A stretch of 64,000 nt of DNA from Thamnaconus septentrionalis (GCA_009823395.1 CM020503.1:5984501-6048500), one strand, 5' to 3'. Positions 48,479 through 60,733 are shown, numbered from the stretch's first letter. Notes: generated by a model not told the origin, from the letters alone. Translations and numbers: made by a program.

Positions 48479-50229
48479 ATAACCCCCCACTACATATGCA
48501 AATGCATATTATACACATGCATCATTTCCGTTTGAAAAGATAAGTGCTTGTTGTTTTTCAATCACTGGCGGCAGCCCCAGAATAAGACCAAGAGAAAGAA
48601 GCTACTAAACTCTACTCTACTCTACTAAACAATGCTGGTGCAAAAGAGATTAGCGTGGTTGCTGATACAGAGCGGCATAGTTGTCACAACATGAATAACG
48701 TTTTTACAAATCAAGAATGTCAGAAAAAAATAACACTGAAGGCTTTACCAACCATTGGCTTGAGCAAGCATGTCAGTGTCACAGTGGCCAGTCATGGGGA
48801 CATGTGGCTATGGTCATATCTTGCACTTATAAGGGAACCTGGACCTCAGTGTACGGTCTTGACCCTGGCTAAATTAGCTATAACAAACTGGATTGGTCCT
48901 CTTGAATATAATAAACAAAAGGTTTGCCCAACCACCTTCCAAAGTTACCAGATGGTGAAATAAATCCACTGGATTAAGGAGATGTTCCGTCTGGTGTGCC
49001 AGGTTATTAAAACACTGGATTTAGGGAAAGCAAAATCAAAAAATAATAAAAAATTTATCCTCGCTCCATCTTTTTCTTCCAATCCTCAACACTGCTTCAC
49101 CCGGACGAAGCAAACTTATCGTGCTGACTTGCAACAAGGCCTCAATGATCCTCAGTGGTTCTTACTTACACTCTATTTTGTACTTGTTAATGTAAGTGCA
49201 GTCACATTGTCCCATGGTTTTGAAGAAGAAGCCATCACACAAAAGTTTTTATTTTTTTAGAAATAAAACTCTTATTATTTTTTGCCAAAAATGGCTAAAA
49301 TCCTCCCAAAGGCCTTTTTTTCATTTTCTATTTTCTGAAGTGCTGTTATTGATGAAGCATGAGCCAACACAGGAATACACGTCAGATCATGCTTAATAGC
49401 TTTCAGCAACGTTGACTTTTTATGGCCTTTTTTTGCTATCAAGCACTCCTTTGAAAGCAGCTTTTTTCATTTCAAATTAAGATATTATTATATATTAAGT
49501 AATGTGAGGACTTGGGCCTACGCAAGCTTTTTAACAATAATAGCTGGTTGCATTCTGGCTATAATCAAACAAAAATCCCTACCCTTTGGCTGAGGAACTC
49601 TTGACTCTTGGATAACTGAGGTGGAGATCAATTATATTTGCAGCTGCACAATCAGTCCTGTCAAATTTGAAGAGAGAAAATCACAGAGCGCACACTCAAA
49701 AGTGGTTAAACCGAGCTTTGGCCACTGTGCATCACAACGCGCTAACATGCTAATACACTCACAACAAAAAAAATGCAACCTCCCTGTTAGCACGGGTGAC
49801 GTCTGCCTTTGCCACCGCCTCATCATGTTATAATACAATCATTCCTTTCCGAGCGACAGCAATGAGTTTTTCCAGCACCATCATAAATGGCACAAATAAA
49901 ATTAGCGCCTGCAGAAAACACAGGACTATGTTTTACGGCGGTTTATTCTGGAGGCGTGAATATCAGCACCAAATCTCAAGGCAATCCACTCAGCAGCTGC
50001 TGCGACGCTGCAGTCGCCGCCGTGAATGGAAATCTCATGAAACTGTTTGATGGAATGTCGGAGGCAAGATTCAACTGCCAGTATCCAAGAACCCGACTCT
50101 GACCTGTGATCAGACCTGAAACACTCAAAAGGATACCGCTACCTGTGGGGTTGCACAGAGCGTCGGAGGGAGGGTTGGTATGCTCTTCTACCAGCTACTC
50201 AAAAGACAACCATGATTTATTCACGCTAC
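48479..50229. other. Non-coding stretch
   Basis: AT-rich unique DNA with a CTACT tandem (about 48608-48628). A 102-codon plus frame at 48655-48963 has no recognisable domain. 49890-50060 is balanced and repeat-free. Confidence 0.5.
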
Positions 50230-50400
50230 ATTCACACTGGTTGTGGTAAGTTATGATACATGTGCTGCAGGGCAGCCATGGCACAGACTGACGTCTGGCT
50301 GCCAATCTGCACCCTGCGGCCCCCTCAGACCACCACCGAAAGTTCACTGACACTCACAGGAGGCATCGTAGGTGAGGGGCGTACATGATAGTTTGGTAGC
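50230..50400 (-). mobile_element. Fragment of a common fish interspersed repeat
   Basis: CACACTGGTTGTGGTAAGTT, then GCTGCAGGGCAGCCATGGCA, CAGACTGACGTCTGGCTGCC and GCGGCCCCCTCAGACCACCA follow the reverse-complement order of a repeat I know from many teleost genomes (usually linked to a GTAAAGCGCTTTGGG tail, which is not present here). The class (SINE-like) is from memory and the limits are approximate. Confidence 0.55.
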
Positions 50401-52629
50401 TTTGCCAGTTTTCAAGTGAGAGAAAACTTTATGGCATACAACAGTCAGCAGAGAATTGGGGAGCTGATATTTACCCTGGCAGACTCTTCCTTTTCAGCAG
50501 GAAGTTCCTCAGACATTCTTTTGTCCTTGATCTATGCAGGGCGTTTTTTTTAAACTGTCACACAAACCACAAAATAGAATAAAAAACCTCTCGTACCTTT
50601 ACCCACCGTGTCACCAACACAAACAATAGCGCATAGCTGAGTTGACTTAAAAAATTGTATTTACCTGAAAGCAGCCTGTCAGTTGCCTGGTTTCCATACC
50701 AGCCTGTATTGAATTTTTGAATCTTCACAAAAAAGAGACATGCACATTCAGCTTGTTCCCTCTAAAGGGGCAATACGTGATTGCCATCATTGTCAGATAT
50801 AAGGTCATAAAAAAATGGTACATGAGGGTCAGTTTTAACCCGCTAACAATCGACATTTGGTGGCAGTGGGAAAGGCTCACCCACCCGCCTCAACCCACGT
50901 CAAACAAACCAAGCAACCAAAGGTTAAAATCGGCTTTCATCAGCCTGGCTCGATCTAATTTACGTCAACATGCTAATTTAAGTGATGACGTTGAGCGTTA
51001 CGTGCGCTACGTCATAATATCGCGCCAGTTACACCATATATCACGTACCAATTCTGCATGTTGTAGCAAGACAGTAAAATTTGCTAGTTTTGGTCGGTGG
51101 GAAAGGGGCCAATTGCTGATTGTTAGCAGGTCGAACAACGTTAGAAAAAAAAAAAACCTGCGTCCCTAATTTCAGTGGGAAAGCGGCATAAATTAAGCTT
51201 GTTTTTCTTGTGGATGGCAACTTAAGCAACCTAGAAGCAAATAAAGTAAAGGTAACAAAAATCAATTTGTTGGTCATCCTGGCAACCTACAACGTTTTGA
51301 GTGGATATTTGGTTTATTGATGTTTTTGAAAATATTGAGATGAGACCAAGGAATGTTTTAGCTTCAACTGCTTCGGGGGACATTTAGCTTAGCCACTGTG
51401 CTAGGTGCTTTACGGAAAATCTGTCCCCAACATGTGAGTTGAGTGTTTGCCACGTCACTGCTCATTCAGCAAAACAGGGTTTCCATTTCACAACTAGCAA
51501 AGACTTGGTGCAGGTGAGATATCTCTCAAAATTTAGCCATTTAGTCAATCACGCTCTCCCAATGCAAAACGAATCAAAATGAAAGCAGAGCGACGGAAAT
51601 CCAACCGGTATTCCTCTCCCAAAGCACAAACTCTCCTTGAAATTCAGGTGTTTGAATCGTCCACCCTGAAAAGAAGGAGCCGCTCAGCCGCGACGGCTCT
51701 CCGACGGAGATCAGTGCCTGCCCTCCGTGCCAGCGGGGCAGTGTGATTGGACACACCAAGATCATCTATTAAAGAGCCCTGGGAAATCCCAACACCTTGG
51801 CACGGAGTGGCACGCTGTCACAGGCTGCAGTGGGAACAGCTCAATTAGCCACCTGGCCGCTGCCTCCCGCAACATCACAAGAGCGGCCTTTTCAGAGGCG
51901 CCACGGACCCAGAAGACGGCGAGGATTTTTGGCAGCCTGGAAGTAAAACGGCGCTGGGGTATTTTTGTCTTTTTTTGTGTTCCTTCCCTGAATCATTCAT
52001 AACCGGTCCTGGCGGCAGCGATGCTGCGCCATCACTCTGAATCCACGACGAGGTTCCGGAAGAAAAAGCGAGATAAGAATGAGACAAGAATGAGAGCCTT
52101 CATTCACAAATTACTTAGAGAGAGTTGTTGGGTTTTTTTTGTTTTTTTGGGGGGCGGGGGGTGTTTTTGTTTTTTGTTAATTTTTTTTCAAAGGCTGCAG
52201 GGTGAGATTGAGGAGATCTGGAGTGCATCTGAATTGAGGCTGAGCAGAAAGAAGCAGATTCTTACAAAGATCCGAGGCGCTGATAAGAAACGACGAGCTG
52301 CAGAACGGAACTCGGCAGAGCGGTTTTATCTATTTCTGCATTTGTGCACTCGCAGACAGCCACGTGTGTGCAGGTTAGGATGGAGGGCAATCAGGGTAAA
52401 CCCACAGGGTGTGCTAGACAGTGGCACGCGCGCGCACACACACACACACATTACTGTGGGCGAGACAAGTTTTTTTTTTTGTGCTTTCGCTGAGTGAACA
52501 GGCGAAGGAGATGTGAAGTCTCAGTCACGCAACGCCTCCCTATTTGGCTCATGCTCTGTGTGAGTGTATGTGTGTGAGTGTGTGTGTGTAGGCACGAGCT
52601 TTGGCCAGACTTTGGTGTGTATGTAGCAC

Positions 52630-52632
<3 letters not shown>
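50401..52632. other. Non-coding stretch
   Basis: A 150-codon plus frame (50717-51169) lacks any recognisable domain. 51820-52020 is balanced DNA of regulatory texture. T/G-rich DNA lies at 52129-52190 and short CA/TG stretches at 52434-52450 and 52558-52590. No gene is recognised. Confidence 0.5.

Positions 52633-52695
<63 letters not shown>
52633..52695. repeat. (TG)n microsatellite
   Basis: About 31 uninterrupted TG units. Confidence 0.97.
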
Positions 52696-52696
<1 letters not shown>

Positions 52697-53467
52697 CAGG
52701 TGACGGTCTGACGTTGGCACACAGGAAGCCGTTTCCTGCTGCCGCCCTCACGTTTACGATATCACAGTCACACTTTTAAATAGACAGGACCTTTAGCCAG
52801 CACTTCCCTCTGCTTCTTTGATTTTTTTTTTTTTTTTTGCTCTCGGGTCTGGAAACATCATTAGTTCACAGCGGCAGACTGCTGGGAAACATGCTGCACG
52901 GCCCTGAATGTCGCCTGTCTGCAGCCGTTTATTTTCTATTTATACACACATGCACACGCACTGCGCGTGCATGCGTGCGTGCGTGCGTGCGTGCGTGCAT
53001 GTGCCTCATGTAACATATATGTGCATGTGCTGGTAAGGTAGAGGGTCCGGGGGGGCACGAGAGGCTTGGAATGGGGAACTTGTTGTGGTAACAGATACGT
53101 GTGCGGTGGAGGAGGAGGGGAAGTGAGAGGCGAGGGCCACAGCTGCTCCAGTCTGCCAGGCCTCACCCGAGCCGCCCGCCGCCGAGAGACAGGAAGTGAA
53201 GAAGAGTCCCAGTGTCACAATCTGCGTGCGCACCGCTGTCGTCCCGAGCAGCGAGACCCAGCAGCTACGTTTCTTGCCCGCAGGACTCAGTTGGTCCAAG
53301 TTAAAGTTGGGCTTTTTGTTGTTGTTGCGTGTTTACACTTCTCCGATGCACCGCAGTGGCGCAGCGAAGCAACTTCAGCTTCACTTTCTCCATAATGTTA
53401 CGGTGACTTCCAGTCGTTAATGTGAAGACCTTTGCTCCAAATAAATCTTTATTACACCGTAATACAT
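52696..53467. other. Non-coding stretch
   Basis: Contains a T run (about 52821-52839), a TGCG tandem (52971-52999) and CpG-richer DNA at 53150-53290. No gene is recognised. Confidence 0.5.
52971..52999. repeat. (TGCG)n microsatellite
   Basis: About seven GTGC/TGCG tetranucleotides, flanked by alternating CA/TG DNA. Confidence 0.93.
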
Positions 53468-53880
53468 ATTTAAAGGATCCGCACCAAGGATTCCTGCAAA
53501 GCAGTCCTGCACAGCTGAATATCCTGAATAAGTGCAAACAGTGTATTTAGCCCTCTGTTTGCAGTCTTCTGCAAAAAACAAAAAACAATTTAGCTTTAGC
53601 TTCAGGCTAAAACTGCTGCTTTGTTGGACCTTCAACAGGTTCAGAGATTACTAGGCAGACATGAGGGGGTGAATAAACACCTGGCTGGGGGTGCTTTCCC
53701 TGCACAGGGAGAGGCACATGTGCCCTGTGTGACATCACAAAGTGCTTGCTTGTTTGGAGTTTTTCAGCGCACGCTTTCTGACTCAAAGGAGGAACCTTTC
53801 TCTGTTCACTGAACAGCTGGAGACCAGAAGTACTGCTGAGAAACTGCAGTGATTACAGAATTACCCTCCCTGCCGAAAAG
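53468..53880 (-). mobile_element. TTAA-bounded miniature family, copy C
   Basis: In minus orientation: TTTGTGATGTCACACAGGG (near 53720-53740), TGCAAACAGAGGGCTAAATA (about 53544-53563) and a decayed end GGATCCTTTAAAT (near 53468-53480), corresponding to GGGACCTTTAA in copies B and D. The left (5') limit near 53880 is approximate. Confidence 0.6.
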
Positions 53881-54081
53881 CCAAATTGACAAATAAACTA
53901 GCAGATTAAAGTGCTAATAATGACCATCAACTCTTATCTGCAAGCAGCCAATTGTGCGAGACGACAATGCCAAGATTGTATCGTCTAATGTCATCTTCTT
54001 CCGAGGAGGCCTATCTGCGTGCGTGTCACGCATGAGTGGGATGTGTGGCGTCAATGGCAAAGAGGAAATAAGAAACTGGGG

Positions 54082-54089
54082 TATAAATA
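54082..54089 (+). promoter_or_regulatory. TATA-box-like TATAAATA
   Basis: Consensus TATA box in GGGGTATAAATAGGAC, with GC-richer flanks than the surrounding AT-rich DNA. No initiator, exon or conserved frame downstream supports it. Confidence 0.15.
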
Positions 54090-54739
54090 GGACTGAAATA
54101 CACAAAGACAACAAAAAAAAAAACTGCAGCGGTAGTTCAGTCATCGAGGCGACGAGGCGGAGTTGCAGAAACAACAGCCTCGCGAAACGGCCTTGATGTT
54201 GTGCTCCATCGATTAGGCGCTCAAAGTGTGAGACGGTACCGTAGGTGGGCGGTGCGAGAGCCGCACCTGAAGGGAGAGAAAAGTCTCGGCAGGGTGAGTC
54301 CCGAGGAAACATGATTGATACAAGACCGCAGTTGTCCCCCCGCCCCTCTCCCAGCCCCCCTCTCTCCCCCCTCCAAACCCCCAGATGTGGAGACGTGTGC
54401 GAGCGGCGGAGGCCCCAGTTAAAAAGAAAACAGAAAATGTCTCCGCGAGCACGCTCACATTTATTTTTCGGTGGTGGGGGGTTGAAAAAAAAAGAAGAAG
54501 AAGAAGAAGTGGAGAAACGTGGAGGCAGAGGTTGATCTTGGCTCGAACCCAAAACTACCCCCCCACCCCAACTCTGTGCCCCCCCCCCCCCCAACTCCCC
54601 CGCACCTCTCCCTCCCCTCCGTGTCGCCCCGCTTGCCCCATCTCGCAGACTTAAGCCCTGAGCTCCAGTATGAAATCAACGTTGGGCCTGCAGGAAATGA
54701 GAGATCTCCACAGGAGATAGAGGAGGAGGGCGGACAAAA

Positions 54740-55230
54740 GAAAAACAGCGCGAGGAGCCGCAGATCCGACTTGTGGCATGTGGACGTCCAGCGTGGACGT
54801 CCCTGCCGCTCCCTCCGTCTGGCCGACCGACCGGCCAGTCGGCCGTCTCACACATCTGCCCGAGGTGCGCGTCGCTGCCTTGCAGCTGCGACTGCAAGGG
54901 GCGAGAAAGTCCTCGGCCTTCTCGTTTCTCCTGTTTTTTTTTCCTTCTATTTTCTTTTTTCCTGGCACGGCAGTCCGCCGGCGAAGCCAAGAAAGTGGAC
55001 GAGCAGAGGGAGGGGGGCCAATTCAGCGGGGCCTTGTTTGTGTTGTTCCGCGCTCAAAGACAACATGACCCCAAGTGACCCACACCCCTCCCCCGCTAAC
55101 ACACAAACACAAACACGGACGCGCACACGCTAGCATGCCACCGCTCGCGGCTGGAGGACGGCGGAGTGTCGGCGAGTTCCGGAGCACCACACGCACGTCT
55201 GGCGCTCTGGTCGTCCTTGTTTTTCCTTTG
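54740..55230. other. CpG-rich region, possible CpG island
   Basis: Close to 500 bp of GC-rich DNA with frequent CG dinucleotides (CGACCGACCGG, GCGCGCGCACGC-like strings nearby). This is the best CpG-island candidate in the window together with 61860-62110. No transcript can be inferred. Confidence 0.35.
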
Positions 55231-55430
55231 CGCAAAAAGCCCTGTTAAAAACACAGACTGGACACTAGAGGGCGCTGCAGTTAGGCCATTTACTTCCATG
55301 TGCGCACATTGGGTGCACAAAATGTCTCTGTCTGTGTGTGTGCAGGCGCGGATAACCCAGACAAGCGCGCGCACGCACGCAAACACGCAGAAAGAAAGGG
55401 GTGGGGCCGCGACGAGGGGCTCGCTTAATG

Positions 55431-55759
55431 GCTTTTAAATTTCCACTGAGCGAGTGACTTACAACTGTGGAGGAGCACAGCTGTTCCTGATTTGGGGAAC
55501 AAAGAAGGGGGGAACGGCAGCGATCTGAGAGAGTGGACCGGGCTGCTCTCACTTAATGGCCTCAAATCTCCCACGAATAACGCACACATGTGTGTGCGTG
55601 CGTGCGTGTGAGTGAGTGCGTGCGTGTTATTTATGCGTTTCCGCACTCCCCTGTAAGTATCTGTGGTCATCCTTCATAGACCCCCCTCCCAGACCCAGCC
55701 CCCAGCCCCCCGCACTACGTACAGTGGCTTTCCAGGGTGCACGATGGTTGCATGGATTT

Positions 55760-55761
<2 letters not shown>
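55431..55761. other. Non-coding stretch, partly regulatory-looking
   Basis: 55431-55580 is balanced and repeat-free, with ACTTAATGGCC near both ends (about 55422 and 55550) and CCGCGACGAGG upstream. Then come a GTGC-rich tandem (55588-55626) and C-rich DNA (55680-55712). No gene is recognised. Confidence 0.4.

Positions 55762-55795
<34 letters not shown>
55762..55795. repeat. (TG)n microsatellite
   Basis: About 16 uninterrupted TG units. Confidence 0.96.
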
Positions 55796-55799
<4 letters not shown>

Positions 55800-56365
55800 A
55801 CAGGGCACGTCTGTGTCTACAGCCATAGATTAGTGAGGCAGCGAGGTCAACATGCCTGGGAATAAACTAGAGTGGGAGGGGAGACAGAGGAGGAGGAGGA
55901 GGGGAGGAGGAGATGAGTGAGAATGAGAGCAGGAAGTGGGGAAGAGAGGAAGAGGAGGATGGAAGAGACAGACGGAGCCGTGGGACAAGAAACAATTCAA
56001 AATAAAGAGGAAAAGTAGACATATAGAAAAATGCCTCGCCGCCGTTCCCATCCGAGAGTCCGCAAGACTCTGCGGTCCGATCTGACCCGCACACGAGAGG
56101 AGGCAGCGGATCGAGGGACGGGGGTTGGACGGAGGCAGACGATTGGCCGCGGTGGTGACCCACTGTAGGGAAACAGCTCAGAAAGAAAGAGAAGAAGAGC
56201 CGGCACGGCCTCCTCCCAGCCAGGAGCTGCTGCGTTCAAGAGCAGCCGACTAAGTGTTTCCACGCAGCTGGAAGCTGCTGTGTTCAGGGAGCTGCTGCGC
56301 GGCCAGCCACCGCACCGACGCTGCAGCGCGTCACAAACAGGAAGAAGCCGACGGGTTCTGACACG

Positions 56366-56398
56366 GAGGAGGAGGAGGAGGAGGAGGAGGAGGAGGAG
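56366..56398. repeat. (GGA)n microsatellite
   Basis: Eleven GGA trinucleotides, uninterrupted. Confidence 0.96.
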
Positions 56399-56528
56399 TG
56401 CCCTCCGTCCTGGGCTAATGCTAATTGAGCTAAAAAAAAATTAAAAAAAAATTTAAAAAAGCCAAACAGCTGTTTTGTCCAGATGTTCCAATGTCACCAT
56501 ACAAACAGCTGTACTTTTCATCTGCTGG

Positions 56529-56530
<2 letters not shown>

Positions 56531-56574
<44 letters not shown>

Positions 56575-56590
56575 CATCATCATCATTTGT
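56531..56590. repeat. (ATT)n(ATC)n microsatellite
   Basis: About 14 ATT units followed by a few ATC units. Confidence 0.96.
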
Positions 56591-56889
56591 GCTGAAAGGA
56601 CAATGCGACAGTAGCTACGGTTCATTCGGCTGCAGGAGAACTCTGTGATTTGTGCTGTGCGTTGAGACTTGAGTTTAGGCTGAACTGTACCTTTAAAAAG
56701 GCCAAAGGAAGGTTGACCTGCGCCTGTCATTAGGAGATGAATAAGGGAGACATCAGCCAGGTGGAAACCATTCACATTAGCTCTGATCAAAGGTCGTCCA
56801 TCCAGATTCATTGAAAACATATCGCTTCTTAGTTCTTTCCCATACATCCCTCGAAATACTGCTTCCTGAACACTCACTAAACACCCCCC

Positions 56890-56917
56890 CACACACACAC
56901 ACACACACACACACACC
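56890..56917. repeat. (AC)n microsatellite
   Basis: About 14 AC units after a C run. Confidence 0.95.
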
Positions 56918-57347
56918 CTCCCGCCCCAGTGCTTCTCCCCCATCGCTCTCCCCCCCCCTTTTTTTTAATATATCTCCTCCCCCTGCCCCTCCCCCCCTCT
57001 CCTCCCTGCTGCACCTCCCCCCACCCCCCTGCTCCTCGTGAGGCCCCCTCGCTGCTCTGCGGCCTTGTAAAACATCGCGGGTCAGGGTCACAAGACTCGG
57101 GTCCAGGATGCTGCAGTCTGGGGCCGGGCCTCAGCTGCGCCGGAGCGCGCGGGAGTTGGGTGTCAAAGTACACACGGGCGTGGTGGCGCGAGGGAAAGCG
57201 AGGGGGGCAGGGGGAGTGGGGGAATAAGATGAGATCGGAAAGAAGGGAGGGAGGGCTGAAAATGCGAGCTGGAAGTGAAGGAGGGGAACAAACGACAGCA
57301 GCTCAGCAGTGGACTCTGCCCAGAAGCTGAGAGTGCTGGAGGAATAT

Positions 57348-58185
57348 TACGGCCATCCATCCATCCAGACATCCATCCATCCATCCATCCATGCAGACAT
57401 CCATCCATCCATCCATCCATCCATCCATCCATCATCCATCCATCCATCCATCCATCCATCCATCCATCCATCCATCCATCCATGCAGACATCCATCCATC
57501 CATCCATCCATGCAGACATCCATCCATCCATCCATCCGACCATCCATGCAGACATCCATCCATCCATCCATCCATCCGACCATCCATGCAGACATCCATC
57601 CATCCATCCATCCATCCGACCATCCATGCAGACATCCATCCATCCATCCATCCATCCATCCATTCGACCATCCATGCAGACATCCATCCATCCATCCATC
57701 CGACCATCCATCCAGACATCCATCCATCCATCCATCCAACTATCCATGCAGACATCATCCATCCATCCATCCATCCGACCATCCATGCAGACATCCATCC
57801 ATCCATCCATCCATCCATCATCCATCCATCCATCCATCAGACATCCATCCATCCATCCATCCATCCGACCATCCATCCAGACATCCATCCATCCATCCAT
57901 CCATCCATCCATCCATCCATCCAGACATCCATCCATCCATCCATCCATCCAGACATCCATCCATCCATCCATCCAACTATCCATGCAGACATCATCCATC
58001 CATCCATCATTCCGACCATCCATGCAGACATCCATCCATCCATCCATCCATCCAGACATCCATCCATCTATTCATCCGACCATCCATGCAGACATCCATC
58101 CATTTATCCATCCATCCATTTATCCATCCATCTATTCATCCATCCATCAAGACATCCATCCATCCATCTATCCACCCATCCGTCG
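57348..58185. repeat. (CATC)n array with higher-order units
   Basis: About 840 bp of CATC tetranucleotides. Variant blocks GACCATCCATGCAGACATCC recur at intervals of 40 or 48 bp (for example TGCA at 57547, 57587, 57627 and 57675), so tetramers are organised into units of 10 or 12. CATC has no stop codon in any frame on either strand, which explains His-Pro-Ser-Ile and Asp-Gly-Trp-Met frames up to 378 codons. These are not genes. Confidence 0.97.
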
Positions 58186-58320
58186 GTCCGACCAGACGCC
58201 TGTTTGGGAAAAACCCTCTGTCTGTCACCTCGTGCCCCTCCCCCTCCCAAAAAAAACAGAGCAATTCTTTCTTCAACACCTCAAGTCTGAGATGCTCAGT
58301 CACCTACAGACTGATGTACG

Positions 58321-58350
58321 CACGCACACACACACACAGACACATGCACG

Positions 58351-58382
<32 letters not shown>

Positions 58383-58393
58383 CACACACACAC
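58321..58393. repeat. (CA)n array, imperfect
   Basis: CA dinucleotides with GCAC and GACA interruptions. Confidence 0.95.
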
Positions 58394-58515
58394 GCCTGCA
58401 TAACTGAGTGATGGGAGCTGACATACATATGGAACACACACACACCCCAGCAGCACTGAGACGAGGTGGGGGAGGGGAGAACCTGCACATGCCAGTGGGG
58501 TGCAAGCAGCTTTGT

Positions 58516-58555
58516 CACACACACGCGCACGCACACACACACACACACACACACA
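58516..58555. repeat. (CA)n microsatellite
   Basis: CA units with a short CGCG interruption near the left end. Confidence 0.95.
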
Positions 58556-59709
58556 GTCCTTGCGTGCGGTGAATTGCATGTTTGTTTGTCTCTCTATGGT
58601 TTTAATCTCCTTTGATTTCCTGCAGTTTGGGTCTCCTGTCTCTTCTGTCCTCCAACCCCCCACCTCCCACCCCTCCATCCCTCCTTCCCTGCTGTGTTGC
58701 CTGACACTCCTCTGAGTAGCTGTTGATTATTATTTTTTTGTTCCATCTCGATCTCCTGTTTTATCTGGCCGGTTTCTTCTTCGCCTTCGTCCTGCTGCTC
58801 ATCGGCTGCTCGTTACAGGCAAAAGGGAGGGAAAAAAAGCCTTGTGCCTCAGTTTAGAAATTGTTTTTGCCAAATCGATATTTTGCATTTTTTTTGTCAT
58901 TTCCAGGCACATATTTGTCAAAACAATATAGGCTTGTCAAAAACAAATGCATAACTGATTGGGTTGATTAGAGGGAGGCTTGATTTTACAACAGTCATAT
59001 AGGGACAGTTCCACACAAAAAACAAAAAGCAGTTCAAACATAGTTGAAGCAACAATAACAAAACAATTCAAAAGCTTTTTAAGCTACAAAATTCATGCTA
59101 AGGGGTAAATCAATCTTTGGGACCACAGTGACTTTTAAACCCTAAAGGTGCAAGGAAATATTGTATAATTAGAACTAAATATAAACGCGATGTTATTGAA
59201 TTGATAAGAGACATTAACAACCTTCTATCTCCTACCATCTATCATCACTACGTGATGTGAGAATGTTTTGTTTGTTGTATTCAATCTTAATTTTTCAGAT
59301 GGGTGGACCGTTTTGTTTTCTCACTGGCCCCGTTGGTTTTTAGCCCATGTCTAGATGAGCTGAAAAGGGCGAGCCACTGTTTATTAGAAGCTGTGTAGCA
59401 AATACACTGCGGATTGATCCACTGTCTGTCGAAATGTCAGCTTTGGCTGAGAGGAGACAGACATGGCCAACCACAGAGAACCCTCGGCTGAATATGCAAT
59501 AACAATTGTGGAACTGGGCAAAAGACTCTTCTTCAAATCTCGACACACTTCCTGTTTTGGCAGAAGCAAAACAGCAAAGATTTTTTGGTTATAAATTAAT
59601 CTGCGGCAGCGACTGATGCTCCATGATTGGAGACAAAACCACGAGTGCATATCTGCAAAGTGACAGCAGCAGAGCTGTGTGGTTTTATCAGTAAACCACT
59701 GTAAAAATA

Positions 59710-60147
59710 TTAAAAGACCCCATGTGGATGCAAAATAGTTCCAACAGTACTGTGTCTCAAAGTGTCAACTAAATCACCAGAAATGAGAAAAGTCCATATT
59801 TTACTTCCAAACTTGTTCCCTGTGCTAAAACACAATGGAGATTAGCCCTTTGTGATGTCACCAGACCTCTGCCATGTTAGTGCCCCTCAGGACCGCCATG
59901 TCTTTATCCACTTCCAAACTAATGGAACAAAGTGCAACAATGTGCAAAAAGTTTTGCTGCTAAAGGGGAGCAAAAAACAAAAAAAAAGACATTGTTTTGC
60001 AGGAGGCCGTAAACAGAGGGCTAAATATACTTTCTTTCTAGAAAACTGTTTTTGTGGGTATTTCATCATGTGATGCTGGAAAGCTGCTCCACCTGAGGGT
60101 AAGTGAAAAATAAAGGTGTATAAATGTACAAAACATGGGACCTTTAA
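59710..60147 (+). mobile_element. TTAA-bounded miniature family, copy D (most complete)
   Basis: Both ends are preserved: left TTAAAAGACCCCATGT (59710) and right ACATGGGACCTTTAA (to 60147), inverted matches with TTAA at each limit. Internal landmarks are CAGAAATGAGAAAAGTCCAT (59778-59797), CTTTGTGATGTCACC (about 59850-59864) and GTAAACAGAGGGCTAAATAT (60009-60028). It is about 438 bp with no transposase frame. TTAA limits suit piggyBac-type insertion, but the assignment is tentative. Confidence 0.72.
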
Positions 60148-60473
60148 CCTGGCAATACACCGGCCGTGAACATTTCCAGCTGCTTGTCCAACTCTCTCAC
60201 CTGCTTTCTGGATCCGTGCGTCTCTCTCCGTCTACTACTGCGACCTCCAGGAAGCCGCCGACAGCAACCTCGCTCACCTACACCCGGCCCATCCCTCTCC
60301 TCACTCCAGAAGCCCCGCCCTCCTCACCCTGCTTGCATCTGGCTCATCCCACATGTCACATCACATTTCCCAGGCAGCCCCAGGAAAAGGGCAGAGGCCT
60401 TGTGAATTGATGCGGGTCGCTTGCGGCACCGCGGCCGGGACAAGGACGGGCAAACACGCGAGTGAGCGCACGT

Positions 60474-60531
<58 letters not shown>

Positions 60532-60733
60532 AGAGGTGAGGCACAAGGGTGCAGCGACACTGAGCTCCAGCTGTCCTTCACCTGTCACCTGCTCTCATCC
60601 TCTCGCATGTCCGCAGGCCAATCATTTCTCAACTCGCGGGTTTGCGCGCTAAAATGCGCGGAAACACTTACCCGTGCACGCGCACGTGCACTTTTACACC
60701 TTTGCAGAAGTGATTCTGACAGATCTACTGTGC
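60148..60733. other. Non-coding stretch
   Basis: C-rich unique DNA with a long CA array (60475-60529). No gene is recognised. Confidence 0.5.
60475..60529. repeat. (CA)n microsatellite
   Basis: About 27 uninterrupted CA units. Confidence 0.97.

Larger units (their letters stand above)
53881..55430. other. GC-rich non-coding stretch
   Basis: Holds a TATAAATA box-like site (54082-54089), a C14 run (54579-54592), an AGA tandem (54496-54512) and a CpG-rich region at about 54740-55230. Overlapping frames on both strands reach 226 codons, but they are biased in composition and have no recognised domain. A pyrimidine tract ending CTCGCAG (to about 54650) is acceptor-like. Confidence 0.45.
55796..57347. 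other. Non-coding stretch with several simple repeats
   Basis: Purine-rich DNA at 55870-55970, a GGA tandem (56366-56398), A/T runs (56432-56460), an ATT array (56531-56573), a CA array (56890-56917) and C/T-rich DNA to about 57040. Overlapping proline- or glycine-rich frames are products of biased composition. No gene is recognised. Confidence 0.5.
58186..59709. other. Non-coding stretch
   Basis: Two CA arrays (58321-58393, 58516-58555) are followed by AT-rich unique DNA from 58730. No gene is recognised. Confidence 0.5.

Noticed and set aside
53914..54594. 226-codon minus-strand frame
   Set aside because: It crosses C-rich and AGA-repeat DNA, has strongly biased Ser/Pro/Gly composition, and overlaps equally open frames on the other strand.
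57348..58185. CRISPR-like regular repeats
   Set aside because: The spacing comes from a tandem tetranucleotide array, there are no unique spacers, and the genome is a vertebrate's.
57275..58411. Long open frames (up to 378 codons) on both strands
   Set aside because: They arise from the stop-free CATC tetranucleotide array and contain almost nothing but repeat-encoded residues.
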